Numbered from the stretch's first letter, positions 43,274-53,241 are shown. The stretch: 64,000 nt of DNA from Hyphomicrobiales bacterium (GCA_900472395.1 UCHV01000039.1:30632-94631), one strand, 5' to 3'. The notes: generated by a model not told the origin, from the sequence alone. A program made the numbers and translations.

Positions 43274-44123
43274 GGGTCAGGACTCATTGCTCATAACCAG
43301 AAGATCACGGTCGCAGCGAGAGCGATAGCGGAGAGAAAGGCCATTGGGCACCTGTCGTAACGCGTAGCGACACGCCGCCGGTCTTTGAGACGCCCGAACA
43401 TGATCTCGATCCGGTTGCGCCGCTTTCAGCGGCGTTTGTCGTATTTGATGGTCTTGTTGCGGGATTTCCGACCCGGAATGCAGGGAGTGATCCCCTTCGC
43501 CTGTAAAGCGTCACGATACCATTCAGCATCATAGCCACAGTCGGCCAGCAGCCATTTGGCCTTGAGAAGGTCATCAAGCAAGGCGGCAGCACCAATGTAA
43601 TCGTGTAATCGCTGACCTGGCCGGCCGATATAAAGAAACTGATCGGGCGACCACTCGCATCCGTTACGGCATGAAGCTTGGTGTTCATGCCACCTTTCGT
43701 GCGCCCAATCAGGCGGCCCGCGCCCCCTTTTTTACCCGCAGGCTGGAAGCAGTGCGGTGGGCCTTCAGATAGGTCGCGTCGATCATGATCGTCTTGCGCT
43801 CTGTGACTTCAGGCACAGCCAGGCCTTCCATCATCTGGATAAATATGCCCTTGTCGCCCCAGCGTTTCCAGCGGTTATAAAGCGTCTTCGCCGGGCCATA
43901 TTCCTTCAGCGCATCGCACCACCTGAGCCCATTGCGGTTGACGAAGATGATGCCGCTCAGAACGCGTCGATCATCAACGCGCTGGCGGCCATGGCTCTTG
44001 GGGAAATAGGGCTGAAGACGAGCCATTTGCTCGTCCGTTAGCCAAAACAAATGACTCATCAGTCGGGCTCCTATATGCCCGTCTGAACCACAGCAGTCAG
44101 TTCAAATCAATGGGTCCTGAACC
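43274..44123. mobile_element. IS5-family element with imperfect ends, transposase broken
   Basis: Terminal repeats GGGTCAGGACTCATTG (43274-43289) and CAATGGGTCCTGAACC (44108-44123) match at 14 of 16 positions as inverted copies, and TA flanks both sides, as for IS427/IS5-group elements. It truncates the Lrp-like gene at 44124. Confidence 0.8.
43291..44059 (-). pseudogene. IS5-family (IS427-like) transposase, several frameshifts
   Basis: OrfA region (44059-43709): MSHLFWLTDEQMARLQPYFP and RWCDALKEYGPAKTLYNRWK, DDE first Asp in IMIDATYLKAHRTAS. OrfB region starts MNTKLHAVTDASGRPISFFI near 43688, then shifts at least twice before reaching the C-terminal RNRIE...FGRLKDWRRVATRYDR segment and a stop at 43291. 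One shift between the orfs is normal for this group; the others are not. Confidence 0.8.
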
Positions 44124-44466
44124 TAATCTTCACCAAATAATCGAAACCGCCGGCCACCATGTAACACTCAAGCACTTCCGGCGCCCGTCTCACGGCAAGG
44201 GAGAATTCTTCAAATACGTCCGGGGTCGTTTTGTCGAGCAAAACCTCGATGAAAACAAGCAAATCAAAGCCCATGAGGCGCGGATCAAGTCGGCAACCGA
44301 AGCCTGTGATGAACCCCTCTCGCTGTAGGCGACGAAAACGGTCACTCATAGAAGTCTGGGGAATCCCAAGACGCTGCGACAGCTCAGTATTAGAAATCCG
44401 CCCATCTGACTGAAGGATGGTGAGGATCCGGCGGTCGGTTTTATCGAGAGAAGGCAAACTTGACAC
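44124..44466 (-). pseudogene. Lrp/AsnC-family regulator, 3' end removed by IS5
   Basis: Starts at 44466: LDKTDRRILTILQSDGRISN, LSQRLGIPQTSMSDRFRRLQ, then the ligand domain VFIEVLLDKTTPDVFEEFSL and CYMVAGGFDYLVKIRF. The last ~35 residues are missing because the IS5 element begins there. The DNA-binding domain is intact. Confidence 0.85.
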
Positions 44467-44866
44467 CCATCAAATATACCAAAAAATATATATCGAAAAG
44501 CGGGACTCTCAATTGCGAAGCTAATTTCAGACGCACTCATTGAAACCATTTCGTTGGGGCCGTTCATCCCGGTGTTAAGCGCAGTCGTTATTAACTTCTT
44601 TTCACCATGATGGGATACGAACCGGCGAGATACGACTGGAAACCTGCGTCATTTCAGGAGCATAGCCTCATCGATTTCCTTAGATGTTGATCCGATTGCA
44701 TTTTCATATTTCGGACTGTTGACTGACTGTCTCAACGCGAGGATTTGGTCAGCAAAAATCAGTCCTCTCAGCCTGAGCTGTTATATGAGAGTGACGTAAC
44801 TGGGGTTGATTTTTTGCCGAGCGCTGGGTCTGTGCGGGGATTACGCGCGACAATATACGCATTTTT
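44467..44866. other. Intergenic, nothing recognised
   Basis: About 400 bp between the divergent Lrp-like and Fic genes; no family motif in any frame. Presumably holds the Lrp-like promoter. Confidence 0.4.
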
Positions 44867-44907
44867 GCGGAGATAAATCTTGCTATTCTCCGCAGATAAG
44901 CTTTATC
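44867..44907 (+). promoter_or_regulatory. Inverted repeats before the Fic gene
   Basis: GCGGAGA-N13-TCTCCGC (44867-44893), directly followed by the near-palindrome GATAAGCTTTATC (44895-44907), 8 bp before the start codon. Candidate operator for self-control by the Fic protein's C-terminal helix-turn-helix. Confidence 0.5.
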
Positions 44908-44914
44908 GTGGCTT

Positions 44915-46057
44915 ATGAGTTACATCTGGCAGTCCACCCTATGGCCGAAATTCGAGTGGCGTGCTGACCGGTTTACGTCAAGGATTGCGGCTGTACGCCT
45001 TGATCAAGGGCGCCTTATTGGCCGCACCGAGGGCCTAGGTTTTCGTACGCGGGAGGCAACATTTCTACGAGCGCTAACCGACGACGTCGTCAAGTCGTCG
45101 GCGATCGAGGGAGAACAGCTTGATGAGCAACAGGTTCGATCCTCCCTCGCCCGACGGCTCGGCATCAATATCGATGGACTTGTGACGCCAAACCGCTTGG
45201 TCGAGGGCATCGTCCATATCACTCTCGATGCCACGATCAATTGCGCAGAGCCACTGACGGCAGAGCGACTGTTCCAATGGCATGCGGCCCTTTTTCCGAC
45301 TGGCCGCAACGAGTGGGGCCATAAACTTCGCGTCGGAGATTGGCGTGACGATTCTGGCGGCCGCATGGAAATTGTTTCCGGTGCATTCGGGCACGAGAAA
45401 GTCCACTATGTTGCTCCGCCCGCAGATCGCGTGGAAGATGAGATGTCAGCCTTCCTTGCGTGGCTTAACGGAGCCCATGATGTGGATCCCCTCATCAAAG
45501 GAGCCATTGCCCATCTTTGGTTCGTCGCTATCCATCCTTTCGGCGATGGCAACGGCCGCATAACTCGCGCTATCGCTGATATGACACTTGCACGCAGTGG
45601 CGGAGGCGCCCAGCGGTTTTATTCCATGTCTGCGGCAATTGAGCGATCCCGCGCCGGGTATTATGAAGCTCTGCAATCAGTCACCAGCAAAGATAGCCTC
45701 GACATCACGAGCTGGATCGAGTGGTTCATCGATCGTCTAGGCGATGCTGTTGGCCAAGCACTCATGACCCTCGATAATGTGATGCTGAAGAATGATTTCT
45801 GGCAGGCGCATGCTGCAAGCGATCTCAATCCGCGACAAGCCAAGGTCCTAAACCGGCTGTTAGAGGGGAATTTCCAAGGCAAGCTCACATCGACAAAGTG
45901 GGCGAAACTGACCAATGCATCCCAAGACACTGCATCTCGCGACATCGCAGACCTGATGGCGAAAGGCATCTTGCAAAAAGGAGAGGCTGGAGGACGAAGC
46001 ACGGCCTACGAGCTGGTTCTAAACGTTGCTGTGCACCACGTTCCCTCATCTGGCTAA
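44915..46057 (+). CDS. Fic-domain protein with N-terminal inhibitory helix and C-terminal HTH
   Basis: 380 residues. N-terminal DUF4172-like part; the inhibitory motif (S/T)xxxE(G/N) is SSAIEGE at residues 61-67; the full catalytic motif HPFGDGNGR lies near residue 210; the C-terminal ~70 residues look like a winged helix (NASQDTASRDIADLMAKGIL). Class II Fic proteins transfer AMP to target proteins and are held off by their own inhibitory helix. No partner gene adjacent. Appears intact. Confidence 0.92.
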   Translation: MSYIWQSTLWPKFEWRADRFTSRIAAVRLDQGRLIGRTEGLGFRTREATFLRALTDDVVKSSAIEGEQLDEQQVRSSLARRLGINIDGLVTPNRLVEGIVHITLDATINCAEPLTAERLFQWHAALFPTGRNEWGHKLRVGDWRDDSGGRMEIVSGAFGHEKVHYVAPPADRVEDEMSAFLAWLNGAHDVDPLIKGAIAHLWFVAIHPFGDGNGRITRAIADMTLARSGGGAQRFYSMSAAIERSRAGYYEALQSVTSKDSLDITSWIEWFIDRLGDAVGQALMTLDNVMLKNDFWQAHAASDLNPRQAKVLNRLLEGNFQGKLTSTKWAKLTNASQDTASRDIADLMAKGILQKGEAGGRSTAYELVLNVAVHHVPSSG

Positions 46058-46349
46058 GTCCGGTCGCCGACGATGACCCGAGACCAGTTTATCGTGGGTT
46101 CCGCTGTGTGAGTTGAACGAGAGGACCATGGCCCTTGAAGAACGCAGTCAGATTTTCGACCGGCGGTTAAGCTCTTGAGCGGGTACGAACCAACGGCCCG
46201 TCATTCTCGAACTGGGGTATTGCTGATTTCATTTGGTGATCCGCTCGATAAGCATCAAAAACAGCTTAGGTACCTTCGGGTGCCTTGAAGCCAGCATCCT
46301 CCTGGGCAAAGCCGAGGAGGCTCGTCGCATGGGCAGAAAAGGGTAAGCG
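46058..46349. other. Intergenic, nothing recognised
   Basis: About 290 bp after the Fic gene; may include decayed upstream parts of the kinase fragment that follows. Confidence 0.4.
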
Positions 46350-46547
46350 CGATTTTCCATGCGCATTGAGGTAGGCGGCATCGCTGACTCCGGCCGTCGG
46401 GCAGCGATATTCGGCTCTATCAGGCGGCGGATGATTTCCGCAGGTTTGAACGGCACCGCAGACGGCAGGGTGGCGATCGATTACGATCTGAGAGGTTTGC
46501 GTTGCATCATCAGCGCCGATCTCGAAACATTTCAGAAAGTGCATTGA
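46350..46547 (+). pseudogene. HWE-type histidine kinase, C-terminal scrap
   Basis: Ends AGLNGTADGRVAIDYDLRGL then RCIISADLETFQ, the last strands of HWE/HisKA_2 kinase ATPase domains. The histidine and N/G boxes are gone. Its stop is directly followed by a receiver gene start. Confidence 0.6.
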
Positions 46548-46917
46548 TGGATAGTGTAACGCGGCCGGTTTTGGTGGTCGAGGATGACGGGCTGATCCGG
46601 ATGGACCTCATGGATGTGCTTGTCGACGCTGGTTTTGAAGTTTCGGAGGCAGCGAATGCCAACCAAGCGCGTTAGTATTGGAACGCCAGGACCGGGTCAT
46701 GGCGTTGCTGACCGATATCGATATGCTGGGCTCTATGAACGGCGTAGGTCTGGCCAAAGTCTCTGCCGAACGCTGGCCGGAATGTCGGATCGTCGTGATC
46801 TCGGGTCGATATAGTCCGGAACATGGCAGTCTTCCCGCCGGCGCTCGTTTCCTTTCGAAGCCGATCCTGGAGAGCGCGCTTCACCGCACGCTCAATGAAC
46901 TCGACATTCGCCCCTGA
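46548..46917 (+). pseudogene. Single-domain response regulator, frameshifted
   Basis: First frame MDSVTRPVLVVEDDGLIRMD (acidic pair present), then LMDVLVDAGFEVSEAANANQ and a TAG. In another frame it resumes LERQDRVMALLTDIDMLGSM (phospho-Asp in LTDIDM) and GARFLSKPILESALHRTL to the stop at 46917. One indel near 46672 separates the halves. Paired with the kinase fragment upstream. Confidence 0.82.
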
Positions 46918-47199
46918 AGCATGGAATTTTGGGAGAGAGCTTGTCTGAAGTCGGTCAACAGGCGCATTCAGTTGCGCATCTTTTACGGCACGGGGGGCAG
47001 CTGAATCCTGCTCGAAAGAATTACGATCTTTAACATCACCCATTGCTAAATCAGAAATTGAACCTACATATCACTCATCGACCAATGCTTGTGACGTCGT
47101 TCCAGAGCTCATGCTCCCGTCGGACCTCCTTTCAAACATCGATCCTATCCCGCAAAGAATCGCGGGGACCATCACGTTTGCTATCTAAAGGAAATCGTC
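46918..47199. other. Intergenic, nothing recognised
   Basis: About 280 bp leading to a cold-shock gene; probably holds its long 5' leader. Confidence 0.4.
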
Positions 47200-47409
47200 A
47201 TGAATACTGGTACTGTAAAGTGGTTCAACGCCACCAAGGGCTTCGGTTTCATCCAGCCCGAAAACGGCTCATCTGATGTATTCGTCCATATTTCGGCTGT
47301 CGAACGGGCTGGCCTACGGTCGCTCTCCGACGGCCAGAAGATCACCTACGACATTGTCCAGGACCACAAGTCCGGTAAGAATTCCGCCGACAATCTTCAG
47401 TCGGCTTGA
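47200..47409 (+). CDS. Cold-shock-domain protein (second copy)
   Basis: 69 residues, MNTGTVKWFNATKGFGFIQP, with RNP1 KGFGFI and RNP2 VFVHISAV. Distinct from the copy at 32113 (about half identical). Followed by a terminator. Confidence 0.95.
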   Translation: MNTGTVKWFNATKGFGFIQPENGSSDVFVHISAVERAGLRSLSDGQKITYDIVQDHKSGKNSADNLQSA

Positions 47410-47468
47410 ATCTGTCACTCGCTCTCGCTGACCACGGATGTACTGGCAGAAGAGCCGATTGACTGTGA

Positions 47469-47492
47469 GGTCGGGCTAGCGCCCGGCCTTTT
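47469..47492 (+). terminator. Terminator after the cold-shock gene
   Basis: GGTCGGGC-TAGC-GCCCGGCC (one G-T pair) followed by TTTTGTTTT, 60 bp after the stop codon. Confidence 0.8.
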
Positions 47493-47689
47493 GTTTTCCC
47501 GACTGCGACAGCCAACATAACCGAAGTCGTCTCATCCTACGCCAATACTGCCTGGTGACTTCAGTGCAAACGCGCGCAGGAAATTGCGAAGCCTGTTGAA
47601 CGTCGAAACAGGCGCCTTCCCGTGTCACAGCAGCCGTATCCCGGCATCGCCGTTCAGACGACGGCCTTACCCAACAAAAGGAGGACACG

Positions 47690-47869
47690 ATGTCTTCCAA
47701 CAATTATGCCCCATGCGTTTCACGAAACCTCGTTCGGACGAGCCTGTTCGGATATCATGAACAAGCAAGTCTTTGCAGACCTCGAGAAGGCTTCGCAAGT
47801 CCCGGACTTCCCTGGGCAATATTCAAGGCATTCCCAAACTTCAGTGCCGCCGGGACGGCCGCAGACTGA
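47690..47869 (+). CDS. Doubtful small ORF
   Basis: 59 codons from ATG 47690, supported by a strong AGGAGGAC ribosome site, but the product (MSSNNYAPCVSRNLVRTSLF) has no recognisable family. A second frame from 47757 (MNKQVFADLEKASQVPDFPG) overlaps and may be the real continuation after an indel. Confidence 0.35.
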   Translation: MSSNNYAPCVSRNLVRTSLFGYHEQASLCRPREGFASPGLPWAIFKAFPNFSAAGTAAD

Positions 47870-47982
47870 CAAGGCGGCAGGACACGGCGCTCCTGCCAAT
47901 CTAGCAGATCCTTCGAAATGCACAGACCCGATCGAAATCAATCGGGCTGCTCCAACAATCACCATAAGACGAGGAGAATTTC

Positions 47983-48120
47983 ATGGCCAAAGGCCAAGTG
48001 CGAGGCAATCGAGAAGTCCGCAAGCCAAAGAAAGACAAGACTGCAGTCGTGGCATCCGCTTCCTCCGGCTCGCAGGTCAAGTCTACGGTGAGCAATGCGC
48101 CGGGTTCCACCAAGAAATAA
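47983..48120 (+). CDS. 45-residue basic protein
   Basis: MAKGQVRGNREVRKPKKDKT, Lys/Arg-rich at the start and Ser/Ala-rich at the end (SGSQVKSTVSNAPGSTKK). GAGGAGAA lies just upstream. A rhizobial small-protein type of unknown function; the charge suggests nucleic-acid or ribosome binding. Confidence 0.65.
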   Translation: MAKGQVRGNREVRKPKKDKTAVVASASSGSQVKSTVSNAPGSTKK

Positions 48121-48188
48121 AGATCAAGAAACTATTTGGCTGATCTGAAAACCCAAAACAGTGTTACAGCGCTGACTAGGACCCAATC

Positions 48189-48392
48189 ATGAACTACACA
48201 CCGCGCCGATCCGCAGACGAGCTATTCCGGTCACCGAACGTCGTAGCCGGCTCTGATGCTGGAAAGCTCGCAAACCTGCGAAAAGTCATGCAGCTGCGCA
48301 AACGCGAACTGCGAGATACCGAACGGGTCATCAGGGCAGCCGCCCGCGGACAAGTCCAATCCACTTTCGAAAACCGGAGACCAGCCAATTGA
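48189..48392 (+). CDS. Small hypothetical protein
   Basis: 67 residues, MNYTPRRSADELFRSPNVVA, with a helical basic middle (LRKVMQLRKRELRDTERVIR). No family recognised. Its stop TGA overlaps the TTG start of the next frame, as in a coupled pair. Confidence 0.5.
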   Translation: MNYTPRRSADELFRSPNVVAGSDAGKLANLRKVMQLRKRELRDTERVIRAAARGQVQSTFENRRPAN

Positions 48393-48632
48393 ACCGCTTC
48401 AATTACGCGGGCAGTGCAGGACTTTATGCCGACTATGCGACGGCGGAAAGAAGGGGACCCCGCTACAGGCGTTTCGAAACAGCGGCCGAGGCCCTGCGTT
48501 TCGCCGTCGAAGATGCGCGATACGAAGCAACGCGGTTCACTTCTTGAAATGGATGAAGCGCGGTTTGACCATAATCAAATCCGCGCGCTCTGCGACGCGC
48601 CGGAGTATCCGCTTTTACGCCGGATCAGGTGA
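48389..48632 (+). pseudogene. Small conserved rhizobial protein, one-base frameshift
   Basis: First frame LNRFNYAGSAGLYADYATAE, then RRFETAAEALRFAVEDAR. One base over, the text continues SLLEMDEARFDHNQIRALCD and APEYPLLRRIR. The joined text matches a small rhizobial family (RRF.TAAEA.RFAVE ... EVDE.RFD...IR.LY...YPL) of unknown function. The indel is near 48517. Confidence 0.65.
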
Positions 48633-48681
48633 TTGACCCGGAGGCGGCAAACAGTCCGCAGCGAATGAGTTTTCAAAGCAC

Positions 48682-48970
48682 ATGCAGCGCATTTCCCGAA
48701 GCAGCATCAGGAACGTTAAGCTCATCGTATGCGGCGAGCAAGCAGCGCTTCGACAACTTTTAAAGATGCACGGCATCGCGGGTGAGGCAGCCGGTCGGAC
48801 GAACGGAGCAAGTCTCGATGCGATCGAGCTTCACCGCACTGGCGGCATGGGACACGGCACGGCGGTCGACCCGTTGAGCGGATATGGCACGCAGAGCCCT
48901 TACACACTCGACCTCGGCATCCCATCGACGAAGCTTATTGCCCGCAACTGGGCCTGGCGCCCTCATTTAA
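48682..48970 (+). pseudogene. PHB-depolymerase-family esterase, C-terminal fragment
   Basis: Contains ELHRTGGMGHGTAVDPLSGY and YTLDLGIPSTKLIARNWAW, the end of PHB depolymerase-type esterases; the catalytic His is in GMGHG. The nucleophile and oxyanion parts are missing. After ~48970 the open frame to 49116 is not family-like. Confidence 0.7.
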
Positions 48971-49112
48971 ACGCGGTAGCAAATCGGACCGCGCGACTGG
49001 CACTCCCATTGATAGACCGAAACGCGCACGGACGAATACGAACAGCATTCACCATGTCATCGCGAGTGCGCTGCGCTCCGGAGGCCTTATGGAAATCTGA
49101 AAGGCGAGAAAT

Positions 49113-49562
49113 ATGAGCAACCTGCAAGAATTTGGATCGAGTTCAAATGGAGACAAATGGTTCGTCGGACAGGACGGCACGACGGACCAACGTTTCGTCA
49201 TCCATCGCGGTAATCCGTCGTCGGGTGGCCATGAAACCCGTTCCTCGGTAGACGCGTTTTTGAACCAGAAGTCTTTTGGTCCTGAGCGTGACGCGCTCAT
49301 CGCTTTCCTGAAGAAAGAGAACGCTGCCAAAGATGAGGTCATCATCGACGAGGGTCAGACTCCGTCGCGACGACTGGCTGAGGAATCTATGCGCCTTGGT
49401 GGTCGCCGCCGTACCAAGGTTGACGACAATCTGGTCGGCACACGTAATCGGGAAGATGAGCCGGCCCTGGCGGCCGCGTTCTGGAACGAGCGCATCGGAC
49501 CGATGGACGAAAAGCAGCGACGTGAGGTTGAACTTCATCTGCCCTCGATGACCAATGAATAA
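49113..49562 (+). CDS. Hypothetical hydrophilic protein
   Basis: 149 residues, starting MSNLQEFGSSSNGDKWFVGQ, then TTDQRFVIHRGNPSSGGHET and QTPSRRLAEESMRLGGRRRT. Highly charged, no signal or membrane helix, and no family I recognise. GGCGAGAA lies before the ATG. Probably soluble and partly disordered. Confidence 0.55.
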   Translation: MSNLQEFGSSSNGDKWFVGQDGTTDQRFVIHRGNPSSGGHETRSSVDAFLNQKSFGPERDALIAFLKKENAAKDEVIIDEGQTPSRRLAEESMRLGGRRRTKVDDNLVGTRNREDEPALAAAFWNERIGPMDEKQRREVELHLPSMTNE

Positions 49563-49726
49563 CCATTTCACTCGGTGCGGGATGCAACTCCGACCAAAGG
49601 GTTTCATCCTTTCATGACAAGGAGCCGGCCGGATTGTCGGTCGGACCTCGTGACAACGAAAAGCCATCAAGGGCTTCGTTATATCTGGGCAGTCGTTAAA
49701 TAGCTTGTTCGCAGCGAGGAGCAAAA

Positions 49727-50394
49727 ATGCCAACACTCTCTATCTCGCATCGGACAACCTACAGCTACCGGTTTTCCGTTTAGCTTTCTCCATACCGGTT
49801 GCTCCTGCGACCCCGCGAGGATCCGCATCTCCTGCTTCAAAATTATCGCATCACGGTAGCGCCGGAAGCCCGCATAGCATGGACAACGGATGTGTTTGGA
49901 AACGCAGTCGCGACTGTTACCGTTTCGGAGCCGACGCAACGGTTCTAGATCATTAGTAAAGTGACGGTGAATCTGACATCGGAGCCGTGGCCGGTATTCG
50001 ACATCGCGGCCTCGGCGGCGTCATACCCATTCCCGTATGATGAACGAGAGTGGAAGGATTTCGGCGCACTCACGGTTCCCAGCACCCGGATCCCTCTGGC
50101 GAGTTCCAAAAATGGATCCGAGGCTTCGTTATGGGAAACCCGACCGACACGCTGTCTCTTTTGAGGGATCTCAGTGCCGGCATCGCGACCCTCGTTTTAT
50201 ATCAGGCCCGGGAGGCAGAAGGAACGCAGTCTCCTCTCGAAACGCTCGCCTTGCGGTCGGGCAGCTGTCGTGACATCGCGGCCCTTTTTGCAGAAGGTGT
50301 CCGAACCCTTGGCATCGGGGCAAGGAACGTATCTGGTTATCTATATGACCCGGCCCGAAATCTTCTTAGTTCGTCGGGCGCAGCGGCCTGCTGA
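49727..50394 (+). pseudogene. Transglutaminase-like protein with bacterial N-terminal domain, badly broken
   Basis: Pieces in successive frames: MPTLSISHRTTYSYRFSV then TAG; LLLRPREDPHLLLQNYRITV with WTTDVFGNAVATVTV; VTVNLTSEPWPVFDIAASAA; WIRGFVMGNPTDTLSLLRDL with SPLETLALRSGSCRDIAALF (catalytic Cys in GSCRD). The order is that of the rhizobial transglutaminase-like family. The catalytic His/Asp half is missing. GAGGAGC precedes the original ATG. Confidence 0.85.
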
Positions 50395-50491
50395 CGCGTT
50401 CAACTTGATGAGATCGATTTCGACCCACAAGTCGCAGCGAGCATGGACACCTGAGCCTACAGGCGCCACGCCCGCACGTTTTCGATCCGGT

Positions 50492-52122
50492 CTAGCTGAC
50501 AGCGGCATTGCTTAAAGCCGTCGGCACTACGCCATGAGATGCCTTGATCAAGTCGGCCGCTCTCTCACCTATGACGACACATGGCGCCATGGTATTGCCG
50601 GTGGTTATACGCGGCATGATCGACGAGTCAGCAATACGAAGGCCGTCAATGCCATAGACCTTGAGCTCATGGTCAACCACAGACATGCTGTCGCGTCCCA
50701 TCTTCGCTGTACTGGTTTGATGCCAATAGGTGACTGCGGATCGCCGGATGAAATCTATCATCCCTGTCCTGAGCGTGCGCCTGGAGCTGTTTCACCTGTT
50801 ACAAGCGACGAGAAGGCATCGCTGTTTCCAAGCTCACGGCATAGGTCGACGGCGATCAAGGCAGCAGCCAGATCTTCCGGCTCGCTGAGAGAGTTTGGCT
50901 CAATCAGCATCGCATCGTTCACGTCAGCCCCGGACAGCCGCACCCGGCCGCGGCTTTTTGGCTGGGCGAGGCCGTTGAACATTGTCCAGCCGTGTTCGGG
51001 CGTCTTAAGACCCGTCTCTACAGGCGAAGGCACGGCAAACTCCAGCTGGCACTGAAGAATGTCCGGCTGGGTGAGCCGCGTGTCGCTTTTCCAGTAGAGT
51101 TTTGCTTCGCAACCGGTACCGCCAACGGCCTGCGGCTCTCGATACGCCCAGGTGCAACCGAAGGCGAGATGATCCTGATGATTTCGCCCAACGCCTGGTA
51201 GATGCTGAACCACAGGAATGCCATGCGTTTTCAGCTCGTCTTCCGGACCGATGCCCGACTGCATGAGCACTTTCGGTGTATTGATCGCGCCGAGCGACAG
51301 GACTGTCTCGCACCGGGCCGTGAACCGACGGACTTGGCCATCGACAACGGCCTCGACACCCGTTACGCGCTTGCCCTCCAGGATGAGGCGCGAGACCAGC
51401 GCGTCGGTCAGCACCGTCAGGTTGGGCTGCGACATCAGCGGCCGAACATAGGATCCGAACACAGATTGACGTTTGCCGTCGCGGATGCGCAGTTCAGCAA
51501 TCGATGCGCCGCCTGAGCCTTCCATCATCTCACCGTTCGGTGTCTCGTAGACAGGAATGCCAATCGTGGAGGCAGCACGCAACATGGCCTCTGCGATCGG
51601 CTGCGGAGCATTAGGCTGCGCGACGTAGGCCGGCCCTCCCACGCCTCGACGTAGGGGGTCAGGCGTACCCTGCCAGTTTTCGATGCGGCGATAGTAGCCG
51701 AGAATGGATTCATAACCCCAAGCCTCGCTACCTGCCTCACTCGCAAAGTGATCCCAGTCGCCCTTGTGGCCCCTCGCCCATACCAAGACATTGATGCTCG
51801 ACCCGCCGCCAAGACCTTTGCCCATGCTGAGAGGAAGGCGTCGTCCATTCAGGCCGGGCGCCGGCTCGCCGACAAAGCCCCAATCCCGGTTCGTGCCAAG
51901 ATTGAGCGGCCACATGGCCGGGTTGGAGACGGTTTCCGCGGCATCGTCGCCACCAGCTTCGAGTAGGAGAACGCTGGCATTGCCGTCTTCGGCCAGTCGT
52001 GCAGCAACAACCGAGCCACTGGAACCAGCGCCGCAAACGATAAAGTCGAAAACGTCACCGACTTCGCGCTGTTGGATTGACGAAGCTTCTGGTGCGTCTT
52101 GGTTATGACTATTCAGCTTCAC
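50492..52122 (-). pseudogene. GMC-family (choline-dehydrogenase-like) oxidoreductase, frameshifted near the C-terminus
   Basis: Residues from 52122: FDFIVCGAGSSGSVVAARLA (FAD loop), LPLSMGKGLGGGSSINVLVW and GAINTPKVLMQSGIGPEDEL (GMC signatures). The frame stops at 50758 in GARSGQG, while the rest (MIDFIRRSAVTYWHQTSTAK with the active-site His, MPRITTGNTMAPCVVIGERA with the active-site Asn) continues in another frame to 50492. One base restores a normal ~540-residue enzyme. Substrate probably an alcohol; electron acceptor unknown. Confidence 0.85.
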
Positions 52123-52308
52123 GTGGTTACCTCCGTGAATTGATTTGAAGAAAATTGAGAAAGGGCTGCAGGATCACAAAGCGAAGGCGCGACGGATTGC
52201 TCCGAGGCTGACCGGCGAGTTTTCTCGTCTGATCCCTCGCCGCTGGACGCGATGGAGGTGGCCGTCACCGGGGCCGTCGCTGTCCCGGTGACGGCACGCT
52301 CTCCCGCA

Positions 52309-53100
52309 TTACTGCTTGGCCGAAACAGCCTTGGCGGCCTGATCTATCGTGTCCGCGACCACAGTCGGCTGCGTCATGAACAGGGCGTGGCTTGCCGAGA
52401 CCTTGGTGATCTTCGCCTTGATGCGTTCTGCCATGTGGATCAGCATGGCCTGGTCGAAGGCCTTGTCTTCGGTAGCGATGACGGCCCAACTCGGCTTAGT
52501 GTGCCAGGCGGCGTTTTCGAGCTTCGTGCCGAAGGCGGCCATGTTGATCGGGACCTGCGCATTCCGCATGAATGCCACGTCGGCGTCGCTGACATCATGG
52601 GCGAAGCCGGCTTTGAACTTTGCCGGGCTCACATAGCCAAAACCATCTTTCGTCGTCTCGATGATGAACTCAGACGCAGGCGCGAAGCCTTCATACTGCT
52701 GAGCGGTCGTCTCGCCCGCGTCTGGAGAAAGTGCAGAAACATAAACGAGGCCCGCGACCTTCGGATCGATGCCTGCTTCCGTGATAACCGTGCCGCCCCA
52801 GGAATGCCCCACCAGAATGACCGGACCATCCTGACGTTCAAGCGTCCGCTTGGTGGCGGCGACATCATCTGCCAGAGAGGTGAGCGGGTTCTGCACGATG
52901 GTGACGCGATAACCCTTCTTCGTGAGAATGTCGTAAACACCCTTCCATCCCGAGCCGTCCGCGAATGCGCCATGGACGAGCACGACGTTTCTGACGGACT
53001 GGGTTGCGGGGATAGGATCCGCGGCATTTGCCGGGATTATGCTGGACAAGGCAGCCGCAGCCGCGATTGCGGCTATGGTGGTCGTGGTCTTGCTGGTCAT
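52309..53100 (-). CDS. Exported alpha/beta-hydrolase
   Basis: 263 residues with a Sec signal peptide (IAAIAAAAALSSIIPANAAD). Motifs: VVLVHGAFADGSGWKGVYDI (oxyanion loop), nucleophile elbow VGHSWGG and catalytic His in ASHALFMTQP. Resembles EstA/salicylate-esterase-like hydrolases. Divergent from a MarR gene with shared palindromic operators. Confidence 0.9.
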   Translation of the reverse strand: MTSKTTTTIAAIAAAAALSSIIPANAADPIPATQSVRNVVLVHGAFADGSGWKGVYDILTKKGYRVTIVQNPLTSLADDVAATKRTLERQDGPVILVGHSWGGTVITEAGIDPKVAGLVYVSALSPDAGETTAQQYEGFAPASEFIIETTKDGFGYVSPAKFKAGFAHDVSDADVAFMRNAQVPINMAAFGTKLENAAWHTKPSWAVIATEDKAFDQAMLIHMAERIKAKITKVSASHALFMTQPTVVADTIDQAAKAVSAKQ

Positions 53101-53118
53101 GTTTCTCTCCTCTTTTAT

Positions 53119-53193
53119 GCGATAACTGTTATCGCGATATATTTAAGCTGACATATGTCAATCACAGCGTCAAGATATTTGTTATCGCGATAT
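53119..53193. promoter_or_regulatory. Operators between the hydrolase and MarR genes
   Basis: TGTTATCGCGATAT occurs twice as a direct repeat (53127-53140 and 53180-53193), each containing the palindrome TATCGCGATA. The left copy is also part of the perfect palindrome GCGATAAC-T-GTTATCGC (53119-53135). Likely MarR binding sites covering both promoters. Confidence 0.75.
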
Positions 53194-53241
53194 TGGTTTT
53201 CGCGATTATGCTTGTTATATCAAGCTGAACAGGAGTTCCGG

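Noticed and set aside
50758..50761. Programmed frameshift in the GMC oxidoreductase (ATGA at the join)
   Set aside because: No slippery heptamer or stimulatory structure was seen, and many neighbouring genes show similar simple indels, so mutation or sequencing error is the simpler reading.
52252..53151. 299-codon plus-strand open frame
   Set aside because: Antisense shadow of the exported alpha/beta-hydrolase (52309-53100), whose signal peptide and catalytic motifs are convincing.
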